A DNA stretch of 64,000 nucleotides, from the NCBI GenBank assembly GCA_963969395.1, contig OZ017796.1:42398243-42462242 (forward strand), read 5' to 3'. Positions within the stretch are counted from its first letter, which is position 1. Every line of letters starts with the position of its first letter. The DNA is from Pseudoscleropodium purum (taxonomy: Eukaryota; Streptophyta; Bryopsida; Hypnales; Brachytheciaceae). Both the position numbers and the translations under genes were made by a program. Below the pieces are notes generated by a model. The model saw nothing but the letters and a program-made list of their open reading frames with translations, was not told the origin of the DNA and did no database searches. Of the stretch, positions 26,573-37,700 are shown piece by piece.

Positions 26573-27424
26573 GCATGGACCAGGGCATGGTGCCTCTAGT
26601 CGTGGTTCCAATCTAGCACCACATTCAAGTGGGAATTTTGGATCAATTTGGTGATCAACTACTTTGTTAGATCTTGTTCATGTGTGACTTGTTTTTTTCC
26701 TTATTGATTGCTCATGGTTGGTGTTACTAAAGTTGTTGATTCTATTTAGTTCTAATGTTGTCTTTGTGTTTGCTTTAGAATTTGAAGTTCTTAGGGTTTG
26801 GGCAATTTTCTTTTGCATGTTCCAATTTGAGGCATCTACAACATTAAAATGGAATGCCTTCATATTCAAAGAAAATTCTACCTCTCTCATGGTTTGGGGA
26901 ATTGAAAAGAAGGTTGATGGGGAGAGATTCTGTGTGTTTTCAATCAAGACACAAACTCTAGGTGTAGGAGGTTTTAAGGGAATCTTTTTTTTTTCCCATT
27001 ACATACAACTTTGCTAATAAAAGTGCTTATTTCATGCAAGGACTTATAATAGACATCATCGAGAAGGGAAAATCTAATTCTCAAAGGAATTTTAATTACC
27101 TTTGGGGCTTTGGGGTTGAATTGTGGTTATTAAAGGTGTAAATACAAATGGTGTGTACCAAGTGATGAGTAGGCTTTAGTAAAAAGCAGCTATGGCACAT
27201 TCTTCTAGTACAAATGTGTGAACAAAGTAGCCTCTTCATAACATTTTAATTCTACTAATTATCATATGAGATTTTACTAAATTCATATTAAACCATTCAT
27301 ATAGTTCTATTCTTGAGGGTGCTTATTGGGGGCAAAATTAAACCTATCATTGTTAAGTGAAAGAGAGATAATGCTTTTTTAAAAGCATGGCAATAGTATT
27401 TGGAGATTGATGAGGACACAACTA

Positions 27425-27712
27425 CCTAGTTGTCATAATGGACAGCATATTACTATTCATGGACGAATCGGACCGATTTGGGCTGACTGGCTGTCAAATT
27501 TGGAGCCCTGTAACTTTTGCAAAAAGTACCCAAATTGGGTATATAAGATGTTTTTCAGCATCTACAGTTTTTGTAGATGCCGAAAAACATCTCATATACC
27601 CAATTTGGGTACTTTTGCAAAAGTTACATGACTCCAAAGTTGACAGCCAGTCAACCCAAATTCGTTTGATTCGTCCGTGAACAGTAATATGCTGTCTATT
27701 ATGACAACTAGG
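27425..27712. mobile_element. Fold-back MITE, 288 bp, with 8-bp target duplication
   Basis: The element is almost entirely one inverted repeat: arms of about 139 bp at roughly 90% identity and a loop of only a few bases near 27565-27575. The ends are CCTAGTTGTC...GACAACTAGG, flanked by perfect 8-bp repeats CACAACTA (27417-27424 and 27713-27720). Each arm contains a nested palindrome TACCCAAATTGGGTA. ORFs within it on both strands are mirror images created by the palindrome. The 8-bp duplication suggests hAT mobilisation. Confidence 0.9.
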
Positions 27713-27729
27713 CACAACTAGTGTCTAGA

Positions 27730-30290
27730 TGGAAAGCATGCAACTTAGACAACCCTTGAGGGTTTATCTAAATAGGTGTCATTGCAATTGTTGCATGTGG
27801 TTGTCTACATTTTGGAAAAAAATCCAAACTTTATGGAGGTGCTAATCTACTATGGAGGTGAGCATCACTAGTTTTTAATTCTAAATTGGTGTCATAGCTT
27901 TTTTTGTTTTTCTAACCTATTGTTGGGTTACTACTCAATTAGGTTGACTTTATTGACTTGCCGTAATATTTTATTGACTACGTGAACAAAATAAAATCAC
28001 AAAGTTATTATTACCATGTTACCACTTTCCTTATTTCTCAATTCTCATTGACTTGATTCTATATTTGTGTGCTCCTTGCTTGTATTATCCTAATGCTCCT
28101 ATAATTCAAGTTGTGGCATCGAAAGAGCTTCGATTAGGCCCCACAAAGACATTTCTTCCAAAATTCATAGACATTCAATCTTTTTGGTCCAGTGGTTCCC
28201 CACCCTCCCATTTAGAACAACTAATCAATAGATGGACTTATTTTAACAAGGATTTATTGTAGAGATGACACCACTAGCACAACCTTTATGTTCAAAATTG
28301 TTCTTAAATATTTCTTGGTTAATGATGGTTTTGATATACCAATGAAACTACACCAAAATTTGTTTTTTTAGTATAGTTTGAACTATTTATCACAAGGACA
28401 TACTATTCAACAATAGTTGTAGTTGCAGTGTTGTAGTATTTGTGGTGTGCAACAGTGGCATTGTTAGATTGGACATCCTAATTTTCATGCCCGTTCATTA
28501 TTCACACATACTAAATAACTATTTGGGTTTATTGAGAGGAAAAGAACTACACTTGGTCAAGTGGCTTTGAAAGTACCAGATTTTCTTTGTGTAAGGCAAA
28601 TCAACCTATCCCAATTACAAGACCCATTTTAATTTTGTCTTGATGTATCCACAGGATACATTTCAAAATAGAAATGTTCACCATTGTAAATACATAGGGA
28701 CAAAGTTAGAAGTTGGATGGTAATAGATTGATTCACCTTAAACCTCATTTGACACATGTATAGTGCAATATAAAATAGTTTAAACCATGAAGTCATTTTT
28801 TTGGTAAAACTAAGTTGGTATTAGTATGGGTCTTTGGAGTAATGTTCCTATAATTTGGGTGGTGCTCTAAGATTTATTTTCTACTAATGTAATAATCAAA
28901 GCACATCTTAGTTGTGTAGACTTTAACAATCTTTTTTGTTTGTAGATTGTATTAGTAGTAGCTATTACAAAAGTTGGATGGTGGTAATATTATTTTCAAT
29001 TTGATTTGCATACAAAAGTGGAAATTAAGATCCTAATCAATCTAAAGATTAGGATGTACACTTTGGTTATATCCAACAAATATTTCCAACAAACACTATC
29101 AATGCACTCAACTAACAAACCCTCAAACCAAACTAACAAGATTTGCAACATTGAACAAACAAGTTTGTTGGACCGGTGATTTGTAACCATCTAAATCCAA
29201 GACTAGCAAGCAAGTAGACAAACTACTGGCAAAATCCAATTACAAAGTAATAAACTTAAGTTTTTCCATCTACAAATGTATAAAATCAACTTTTTTGAAT
29301 TATTTATTAGGAATTGAAGAGGAGAGATACTTTCGCATATGTCCAAATGACCATTTTGAGCATGTTTTCTGTTATTAATCTGCCTAGGCAATTTTAATTG
29401 CATCAAGGAGTTCCTAATTTCCTAGTATGCATTTCTTGAACACCATATGAAAAAACTATGAATTTTCAAAAAGGAAAAGATTGGTATACTAAAAAAATAT
29501 CCTAGGCTCTCGTGAAAAGGGTAGTAGTATTGAGACAAGAATTTTATGGGTTCATTATGAGAAAAGGATTGTAGATAGTTACAATAAGAGAATCTTCAGT
29601 GTTACATGACCAAAATGGTATGCCAAAGCAACTTGTTTAGGCTGGTAAATTCAATATGTGGGATAAGTTGGGCTTGTCCCACACTCATGCCTAGTGTCAT
29701 GGCCCTCCAAGAGTTAGATTTAATCAAAGCAAATGTTGAAATTAGATTGTTGTTTGATTTGAGGGACTTAGTGTTCATTATTTTGAATTTTGGAGCCATT
29801 GTTCACCACCAATTTGGAATCCCAAATAAGACACATATTACTCACATGAGAATGTTCTCCAAAATTCAACACAAAAAGTCAAATTAATTGGGTATGGTAG
29901 GATGGTGTTTAGAGTTTAATTTTTGAAGGACAAGGGGTGAGGTTGGAAGTTAGTGTATAAACGTTGAAGGGATGAAATCATAGTTGGGCCTTCTTGCAAT
30001 GAATCAATGACAATGCTCTAAAAGTAGCTTCAGTCCAATTGGGAATCAACACATTAACTCCATAATGACAAGGCAACATCCCTCAATGCAACTTGCTTTG
30101 GTTTCTTTTTTTTTTGCTGCCTCACCATTTTCCATCCCTACTTGACAATTTGACAAAATATGAAGAGCCCATAAGTTGAGTCACAATAGGAAAAAGTCAT
30201 CATTGTCATACCTTTGAAAGCTTTGTTATCTTGTGCCAATAAATTGGAACTCCCCTTTTGGACATGAAAGGTCTTTTTTTAATGTAGAAT
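27730..30290. other. AT-rich intergenic DNA, nothing recognised
   Basis: Short ORFs only, with no repeat termini or RNA gene visible. Confidence 0.5.
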
Positions 30291-30884
30291 CTTTTCCTCT
30301 CCTTTTTATAATGTGGAAAAGTACATTCGAGGTTTGGATTGCTGGCTTTGCATTGGGTCAATTTTTTTTTCTTTCAAAAGTCGCTGGAACGGAATGAGAT
30401 CCGCCTCCCCTCCCTCCACTTCAAAATCTCCATACGTTACTGCTACTGTCCCTGTCCCTGTCTTCACATTGGAGATGCTCCACCAGCAGTTCCCTTCCCA
30501 TTTCCGAATTTCTGATCCATCAGTCTGTTTCCAACCTGACGCATTGCAGGTCATAAAATTGCAATTAATCCGGGAAAATGTCCCTTCGATTCTACTCATT
30601 GATTGTTGTCCAGTGCTCAAATCTGAGGCTGAACCTCAGAATATTTCGAGCAGCAAAACAAGTCAGGATTACTTTAATTAATCCATCTGAATTGTAGAGG
30701 TGAATTTGGACTGTGGTGTTCTTCCCACATGTAAGCTTAAGTAAGTAAGCTTAAGTTATTTACTTCAGGAGCCGGCTCTAGAAAATTAACTTACACCAGA
30801 ACTTGCAAAGTATCTTACTAACGATAATTCACCAGCTTCTACGGTATCTATCCAGTCAATCTATCTTAATCTACTACTGTTTTG

Positions 30885-31005
30885 GGGGGAATTTTTTGGA
30901 AAAATTGAAACGGAATTTCATAGCCAACAACAATGAACAATAAGATACAACCAGCATCGATAAGATGCATGCAACCAGCCACAAGTACGTGGCCTGGCAA
31001 GGAAG
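30885..31005 (-). mobile_element. LINE 3' end, minus strand
   Basis: In reverse complement it reads TTGCCAGGCCACGTACTTG, TGTGGCTGGTTGCAT and ATGAAATTCCGTTTCAATTT, matching the tails at 11.3 and 24.2 kb. No LINE coding sequence follows upstream, so the insertion is strongly 5'-truncated. Confidence 0.65.
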
Positions 31006-31856
31006 CCCACAAACTATGATGCTCCTGGTTTTGTTGGAAGTTGTGTGTGAAATACGTTACGCCATTTGAGAGCCCCGAAGGTCAACCTTGAGCAACCCCG
31101 TTTGCAGACTGCTGTCAACCCGACTCCGTCCTCCAGTGCAGTGGTCCTTCAGTTGCAGAGAAAAGATTCCTCCATTGGAAGTCAGTAATGACGGAGCTCA
31201 TGCTCAGACCCAGATGGAAAACGCGTCGCAAGGGGAAACAGATAACAGTACAGTCAGCATGCACATAGGCCCCGGTACTCCTAAAACCTGGAGCACTAGT
31301 TGCCCAATGTCGTATGCCTACGTCGTCACTTCCGTGTCGACGGGGTCTCGACGATCGAGCCAACCGATAATATATGATAGTCATTCATGAACGAAGTTAG
31401 ACCTAAAAAGCCTGACGGACGGAGCTAGCTCTTCTGCACAGTAACGTGCAGTTCATGTAAAGAATTCTGACAGAACGTGAGGAGGAAGAGCCGCTCGACT
31501 GAGGTTTTTGTCATCGCGGCCATGAAATTAAACCTTTCTTCTACAGTAGCTATACTAGCTCGCGCTCCCAGAAAAACGAATAGAAATTGCAATTCCGATG
31601 AGGCTATTCACAATCCTTCCTGGACTGCAAAAGTGAGATCTTCTGCTGCGCTGCGGCACCACCGAACTCAATGATCCTGGTCAAGATCGAATACTCCCAA
31701 ACCAAACCAATCCATGACGTGTTCAAGTGGCTGGCTGTTGGGATCAAATTATTTGGCCAGCCCATACTCTCTGTTCGGTTCTGATCGAGCCTGGCTGGGT
31801 GCCTGTAAGTAAGTTAATTGTACTCGATCTACTCTCTTTTTTGGCAACGAAACCTT

Positions 31857-31882
31857 GTTTTGTTTTGTTTTGTTTTGTTTCG
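31857..31882 (+). repeat. (TTTTG)n microsatellite
   Basis: About five TTTTG units. Opposite-strand ORFs read through it as repeated Lys-Gln-Asn. Confidence 0.9.
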
Positions 31883-33245
31883 GCTTGTTTTGTTTGCGCC
31901 CGGCCAAATTCAAAATAAGAATTTTATTTTGGGGCAACCTGCACACACAAGTTTCGAGAGTCAGTGACCTTTCCACGGCAGCATGCAGAAGGAAGAAAAA
32001 CCTGCAGAGTTGATCGATGTGCGGGTCTGAACTTCTGCAAGCATTAAGCTTAGCTTAGTTGCAAGCTTGTCCATCTGCCTCGTGGCTTCAATCAATCATC
32101 GGTTTTGTATGGGCATGCTCTGCAAATTGCTCTGCCCGAGTCCTGACATGGAGTTCAGTCTCATGAGAAAAGGCCACGTCGTCGTGTGCTGCCGTTTGAA
32201 TGAGTTCGATGCGTGGTTTCAGTCCACTTGTCCACTTGCCCGGCGTCTTTCAATGTTGTAAATCTGCTTGGGAAGCCCGCGCTGATGATATCCATCAGTT
32301 GGTTGTCACTTTGTAAGCCTTTTCGATTTAAAGAAAAAAACAGTCTCTACTTTAAACAAGACTATTTGTTTTGTTTTGTTTGTTTTGGTGAGATCTCTAC
32401 ATTCTCAGTCACGTTTTTGGTACACGTTTTAGCAAGGAGGGGTGCATAGACTTTGTTTCATGGCATTCTGACTCACGACATAAAAGATGTTGAATTTCAA
32501 AATTTTAATAAATGAAAGAATTAGAAAATTATTTCTATTTCTATTTTATTATCCTATGGCAATGGGACAAGGCACATTGGTTCAAATGAAATTTCATCAT
32601 TCAATCAAGAATAATTTTTTATGTGATTATTCCAATTGAATAATGTGGCATATGAGCACCCAAACTGATTAGGAATGCTTTGAATGCTTTGAAATATGAA
32701 TAAATGGTCACAATTATTTTTTGTAGGAAAAAAAATCTTATGTAGGGAGTTTAAATATATTTTGATATGAATCTTAATTCTTTTACAAGCTTTCAAAGTG
32801 GGTTTCATCATTTTCTTGGATAAGAAAAAAATCCATTTATAGATAGGAATATGTGCATCTAAAAAAATCAAGTAATAATCAAATAGATTTTTACCTTTAG
32901 TTCATATATAATTATGAGTGAACTATAATAAATGTATTTCAAATCCAATTCCCTTTCAAGTACTTTTCTAATGAATGAGAGATTCAATCTAAATTGGTGA
33001 TCTCATATTAATTTACACATTCAATTTCAAGATGAAATTGCTTAAGCACTATATTTTAGGCAAGCCTTTTCATATTTATTAAAAGTGCCTATATCCATCC
33101 ATTCAATTTCTATCCAATTTCACATATCACTTTACCCATATTCATTCTATTTTCAAATTATTGGTACATAGTAAACATGATCTTGGAATTGAAAAAGTTT
33201 ATAGGAGATGAAATTTCTCTTAGAGTGGTGTTAGGTATATTTACC

Positions 33246-33933
33246 TTAATCCCTTAAGTTCCTTAACTATGTTTTCACCAAAAACACTAGTAAAGTACCA
33301 TTTTTACGACAAGTACCAATTTTTTTAGAAAAATATTTTTTTTGACACATGTAACTATAGGATCTTGTAGTATGATGACTTAAAAACATGTGGTAAAATT
33401 TCAGAAATTTCCACCATGTGAATTGCAAGATATAAGCATTCAAATTCATTGAAATCATTTTTTAGGCTTGGCGAAAAATAGGGTAGTTGCACTTTACAAG
33501 CTCACTTTTCTATTAAAAAAATGAACAAAATGGTAGTGCTTCTTTGGATTCTTTTTCTTAGACAAGTTGGTCACATGCTTAAAAGACTTCAGATCATTTA
33601 GAATTGTACAACATATAGAAAAAAATAGTAAGTAGATAGAAGTAGAGAATGATTTTATATACAAAATTGTTAAGGAATTAATTATGGAATTGAAAAATGC
33701 CAATCTCAATGGTTGCAATGTTGTAATAAACAATACACATCCTATGATTTTAATTTTTTTTCATGATTTTTGACTGTTGTACTCAAATATCATGAAATTT
33801 TGCTCACAAGATAAATAAACATACTACACACCTTCTATCAAAGTTTGGGCCAAATATATGCTAATTGGCAATTGCAACAATGTGCCCAAAATTGCTATGG
33901 TGCCTAAATTAACAAGCCCATCTTTTAGGGGTT
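33246..33933. mobile_element. TTAACCCCTAAAG element, internally deleted copy
   Basis: Begins TTAATCCCTTAAGTTCC and ends TTTTAGGGGTTC. It shares GATCTTGTAGTATGATGA, TGCACTTTACAAG and GGAATTGTACAACATATA segments with the 43028 copy but is only about 690 bp; the part before the right end is missing. Confidence 0.75.
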
Positions 33934-34779
33934 CATGCAAAGTCCAAATACCATACTATCTCATTGGATTATAAAAGGATTTGTAATTCAAAGCCTTATG
34001 TATTTTGCAATCCCTTTGAAAAAAAATGAATTTGCAATTTAGAGTTTGAAGATTCAAAGAGACAATTGGACAACTTATCATAATTGAGTAGCCACTAGCG
34101 AGAGCCAAGAGAATGTTTGACTTGTGTCTTCATTTTCTTAATGTTTTGCAATTATTATCCTCAGAGGAAACCGTGTATTGACCACGTATTAACTTGTGCC
34201 TAGCAAATAGAAAATTAAGGTAAATTATAAAGAGTTCATTGATCTTTCTCTATATAATTGGTTTACATGTAAAGACCAATTTACATTATAGAAGTCAATT
34301 TGTTTATTTGTTTGTCCCTTCTATTGAGAAGTCCCCTAAACCACAAGGCACATGAAGTACTGTCAAAAAGCATTTAATGAGGGCTAGAGCAAAAGATTTC
34401 ATTTCAAGTTTTCTTTTATTTCAAAAGAATTATTGTTCACAAAATTACAAATAAAAAAAAAGGGGTACTGCAAACTGGGATTTTGTCATGAGTTGCTCCA
34501 TCTACGTGTCCATTGTAATGTACAGTAAAGAGCATGTGCTCAATGGCAGTGTCATTCAATGTTTCATTGAAACCGTTTTTGGGGTTCACCCTTTGAGTAG
34601 TAGAGATTCGACGCTTTGAATGCCTGCAGGAGCCAAGTGGACGCATCAGGATGAACCCACAAACTTAGTGACAAAAAAGAAGCTTCAAGGCCATCAATTG
34701 CCTTTCTTTGGATGTTCTTGTTGACGCCATGCTCATCAATTGAAGGCCGCGTGGGGGTACGCGATTGAAGTGCTTGGAT

Positions 34780-37700
34780 ATGCAACTTATGGTATGTACC
34801 ACGCTCTACCCTTGGGACCCATCTTTACAATTACGGCAGTGAACAATCGATGAAATTGATTTGTACATGGATTCTCATTTACCATTGAGAACATGATTGA
34901 CAGTCAAAAACACAATGCCATCACCACATTTGAAGGTTACCGATGAATTTGAGAATTGATGAAGTGTTTGGGTTCCAACGGCAACTAGTTTTGACGAAAG
35001 TTTGTTGCATCGGTGAATCAATTGTGAATCTGCAGGGATTGTTGGCGTTGTTGCGGAGGCTCCACAGGTCTCAGGTCGATGTACGTGAATCTTTTTCAAT
35101 GTTTTCCGAGGTTGATGAAATGCACGAGATTAATGATAGAATTCTAGTTCCCTAAAACCTTGGAATGCATTATGTTTACCAGATCTGAACTCCTAAAGGT
35201 CCAAGGATTCATGGTTTTAAATTGATCGTATTTGTGTAATTCAGATGGGGCAAACCTTGTATCACCAGAATCGACGTAGTACATTGCATTTGTTGATGAT
35301 TGAACGAAAAGAAGTTCAAGTATGACCTACTTAAACACATGAGCTCAATTGGAACTCTATCGTTGACGTTTAAGGGTTCAGTATGCAGGATTACTCATCA
35401 CTCTTCGAGTACATGGACTGACCATTAGGTTATTGATAATAAGGAAACCCTAATCTGAACTTGGGGTGTTGGAAAGCAAATATTCAAAGCAAGGAATATG
35501 CTGTAGTAATTGTGCTCTTTCATGCAAATTGCTATGGGGAGGATTTCCGTGATGTTCAATTATCGTGTGGGTTGAAACATCAATATCTCCAAAACCTAAA
35601 GATATCTTAACACTGTTAACAATATCTAGGTGAACTTAGCGCCTTGATCTTTGGATTTTTCTCTGCCGACAGGAATTGCTCGGAAACGTGTAATAGACTG
35701 ATTGATTAACTTGCATCACATGTGTGTTCCGTAGGAGGCGAGGATTCTGTTTCTGGGTTTGGACAATGCCGGGAAAACCACCATCTTGAGGGCATTGTGT
35801 GATGGAGATCTCAATACGGTTACGCCGACACAGGTGTGCATCTTTCACTATCCTTCTATACGGCTTTAAATGAATTCTGGACTTGTCAATCTGTAGTAAT
35901 GAGTTGATTTTATACACGGAGGTATCTGCTCATAGTTTGGGATTGAAATGTTTCTGCTGCTGCAGTAGAGTATTCAACACCTGTTAGTCATGGGATACTA
36001 TTTGAATCACTTTAAGCATTTCACCACACGTAGGAATCAGGGCTTTTTTGGGGACTTTCTGGTGCCAGATTGCACCAGAAAAAATAATTTGGCTAAAAAT
36101 TGGCAATAAATCTTGAAGTTTTTTGCCAGAAAACTTCGAATTACAAAAAATTATTGGATGAAATCGCCTGATTGTGGATGAAAATAGAATTATGGACATG
36201 TGATATGTATGAATGTGATTTTTTCTATCCAATATGTGGATGAATGTTGAAATTTGGAGCACCAGTTTAACATTTTACATCGCCACTTTTGGTACTTCAA
36301 AAAAAATGAAAAAGAAGCCCTGGTAGGAATGTGATTTTTTGGAGATGTGTAGAGCTATGGAGAGATCTTTTTTTTGCAAGAGCCAAATCAGCTGAGACCA
36401 ATTTTCTTTATCACTGTATATGAAATTTCTTGTGCAAGTTTGAAATGGGAGGTTGAAGACCGCTATTGAAGAGACTATAGACAACCCCATTTCCATTCCA
36501 TTCCAAGATCAGTGGCCAAAGACATTATTAGCCAAGTCATGCTTACACCACTTGCTACTATAGCCAAGTGTATGAATAGATGAGGTGTTGGTAACAGGGG
36601 TCATTCTACAACAGCCGACCAAGTCTCTAATGATTTATGTACCCTCTCCCTCAATGTGATAAATTGACGAAGTTGTGTCTCCGTTGTGCTCCTGACTAAA
36701 TAATTCAGGTATGGTTTGGTCTGTGTGTTGGACAGGGCTTCCACATTAGGTCATTAATCCACGAGGGCTTCAAGCTCAACGTGTGGGACATAGGCGGTAT
36801 GAACATTTTATCCTACCGTGTTTGCCAACTGCCAGAGGTCATTCTAGGTTGTGGATTTCTCTGTGAAGAGGTTCGTGTTCATGTTCAAGGAACCAAGCTG
36901 AATGCAATGACGTTGTCATCTTTGTACACATATGGTTCAGAAGAGGTGCGATGATGTTGGTATTCTTGCAGGTCAGAGGGCAATCAGACCATACTGGCGG
37001 AATTATTTTGAAGCTACAGATGCCTTGGTAAGCACACCTGCTGTGCCTTTGCTATTTTTTCCTGCACGTCATTTTTTCGGGTTCAGCATGGTACGTGCAA
37101 TTTTTACATCCTATTGAACTGTGTGAACTGAAGCTTCTACTTCGGTTGTGTTTGTGCTTCTACTTCGGTTGTTTAAGATGCCTGCTCGACGTGCAGAATA
37201 TTAAACGTCAAACAGAATTTTTATCAGTCTGTATGGTTCGAAGTTTCTATTGTGGCGTAACTTGTGTTACTGCTGTTTGAATGTTTTCTGAAATCGGGGG
37301 AATGGTTTGGTACAGGTATACGTAATTGACTCTGCTGACAGGCACCGTCTGGAGGAGAGTGGTACACGATTACACCCAAAATACTCCTTCACCTGGTAGC
37401 GTCAAATGTACACGGCGAATGTGCGCATTGGGGACACAGGTCTGATCTAGTCAACCACATTGCGGTGGCAAATGCAAAACCCTTCTCACAAGCAAGAAGG
37501 GTTTTACCTGCAATGTGGGTGCCCAAACATGTGTCCACGATGCGCTCATTCACCTTCATTAGAAGAAATGTGTGACAAGGAGGAAACCGTGGAAATAAAA
37601 CCTAACAAGGAGAACAAAGGCCAACAACTAGGAGGGATTTCTTTCCACAGTTCCCTGAAAGGAATGCATTCGCCAATGCAAATGGTAGAAAAATTGGACA

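Larger units (their letters stand above)
30300..32450. other. GC/CpG-richer island, no gene assigned
   Basis: CpG dinucleotides and GC rise well above the flanks, notably at 30370-30660 and 31080-31680, and ORFs of 90-122 codons are open on both strands (30313-30681 plus, 30620-30306 minus, 31088-31390 plus). No family is recognised and both strands are equally open. A (TTTTG)n run lies at about 31857-31882. Could be a decayed gene or an unmethylated regulatory region. Confidence 0.4.

Noticed and set aside
27438..27715. Three similar ORFs of 73-80 codons on both strands
   Set aside because: They are the two arms of the palindromic element read in each direction; the similarity comes from the inverted repeat.
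30306..30681. Paired ORFs of 104 and 122 codons as a gene
   Set aside because: Both strands are equally open, with no recognisable domain or joining exons, so I could not choose a strand.
34943..35155. 70-codon ORF as ARL3 exon 1 with its own start
   Set aside because: It holds the true 35036-35080 exon, but the residues before Gly-Leu-Leu do not resemble the family and the ORF reads past the 35081 donor. Kept only as the retained-intron alternative.
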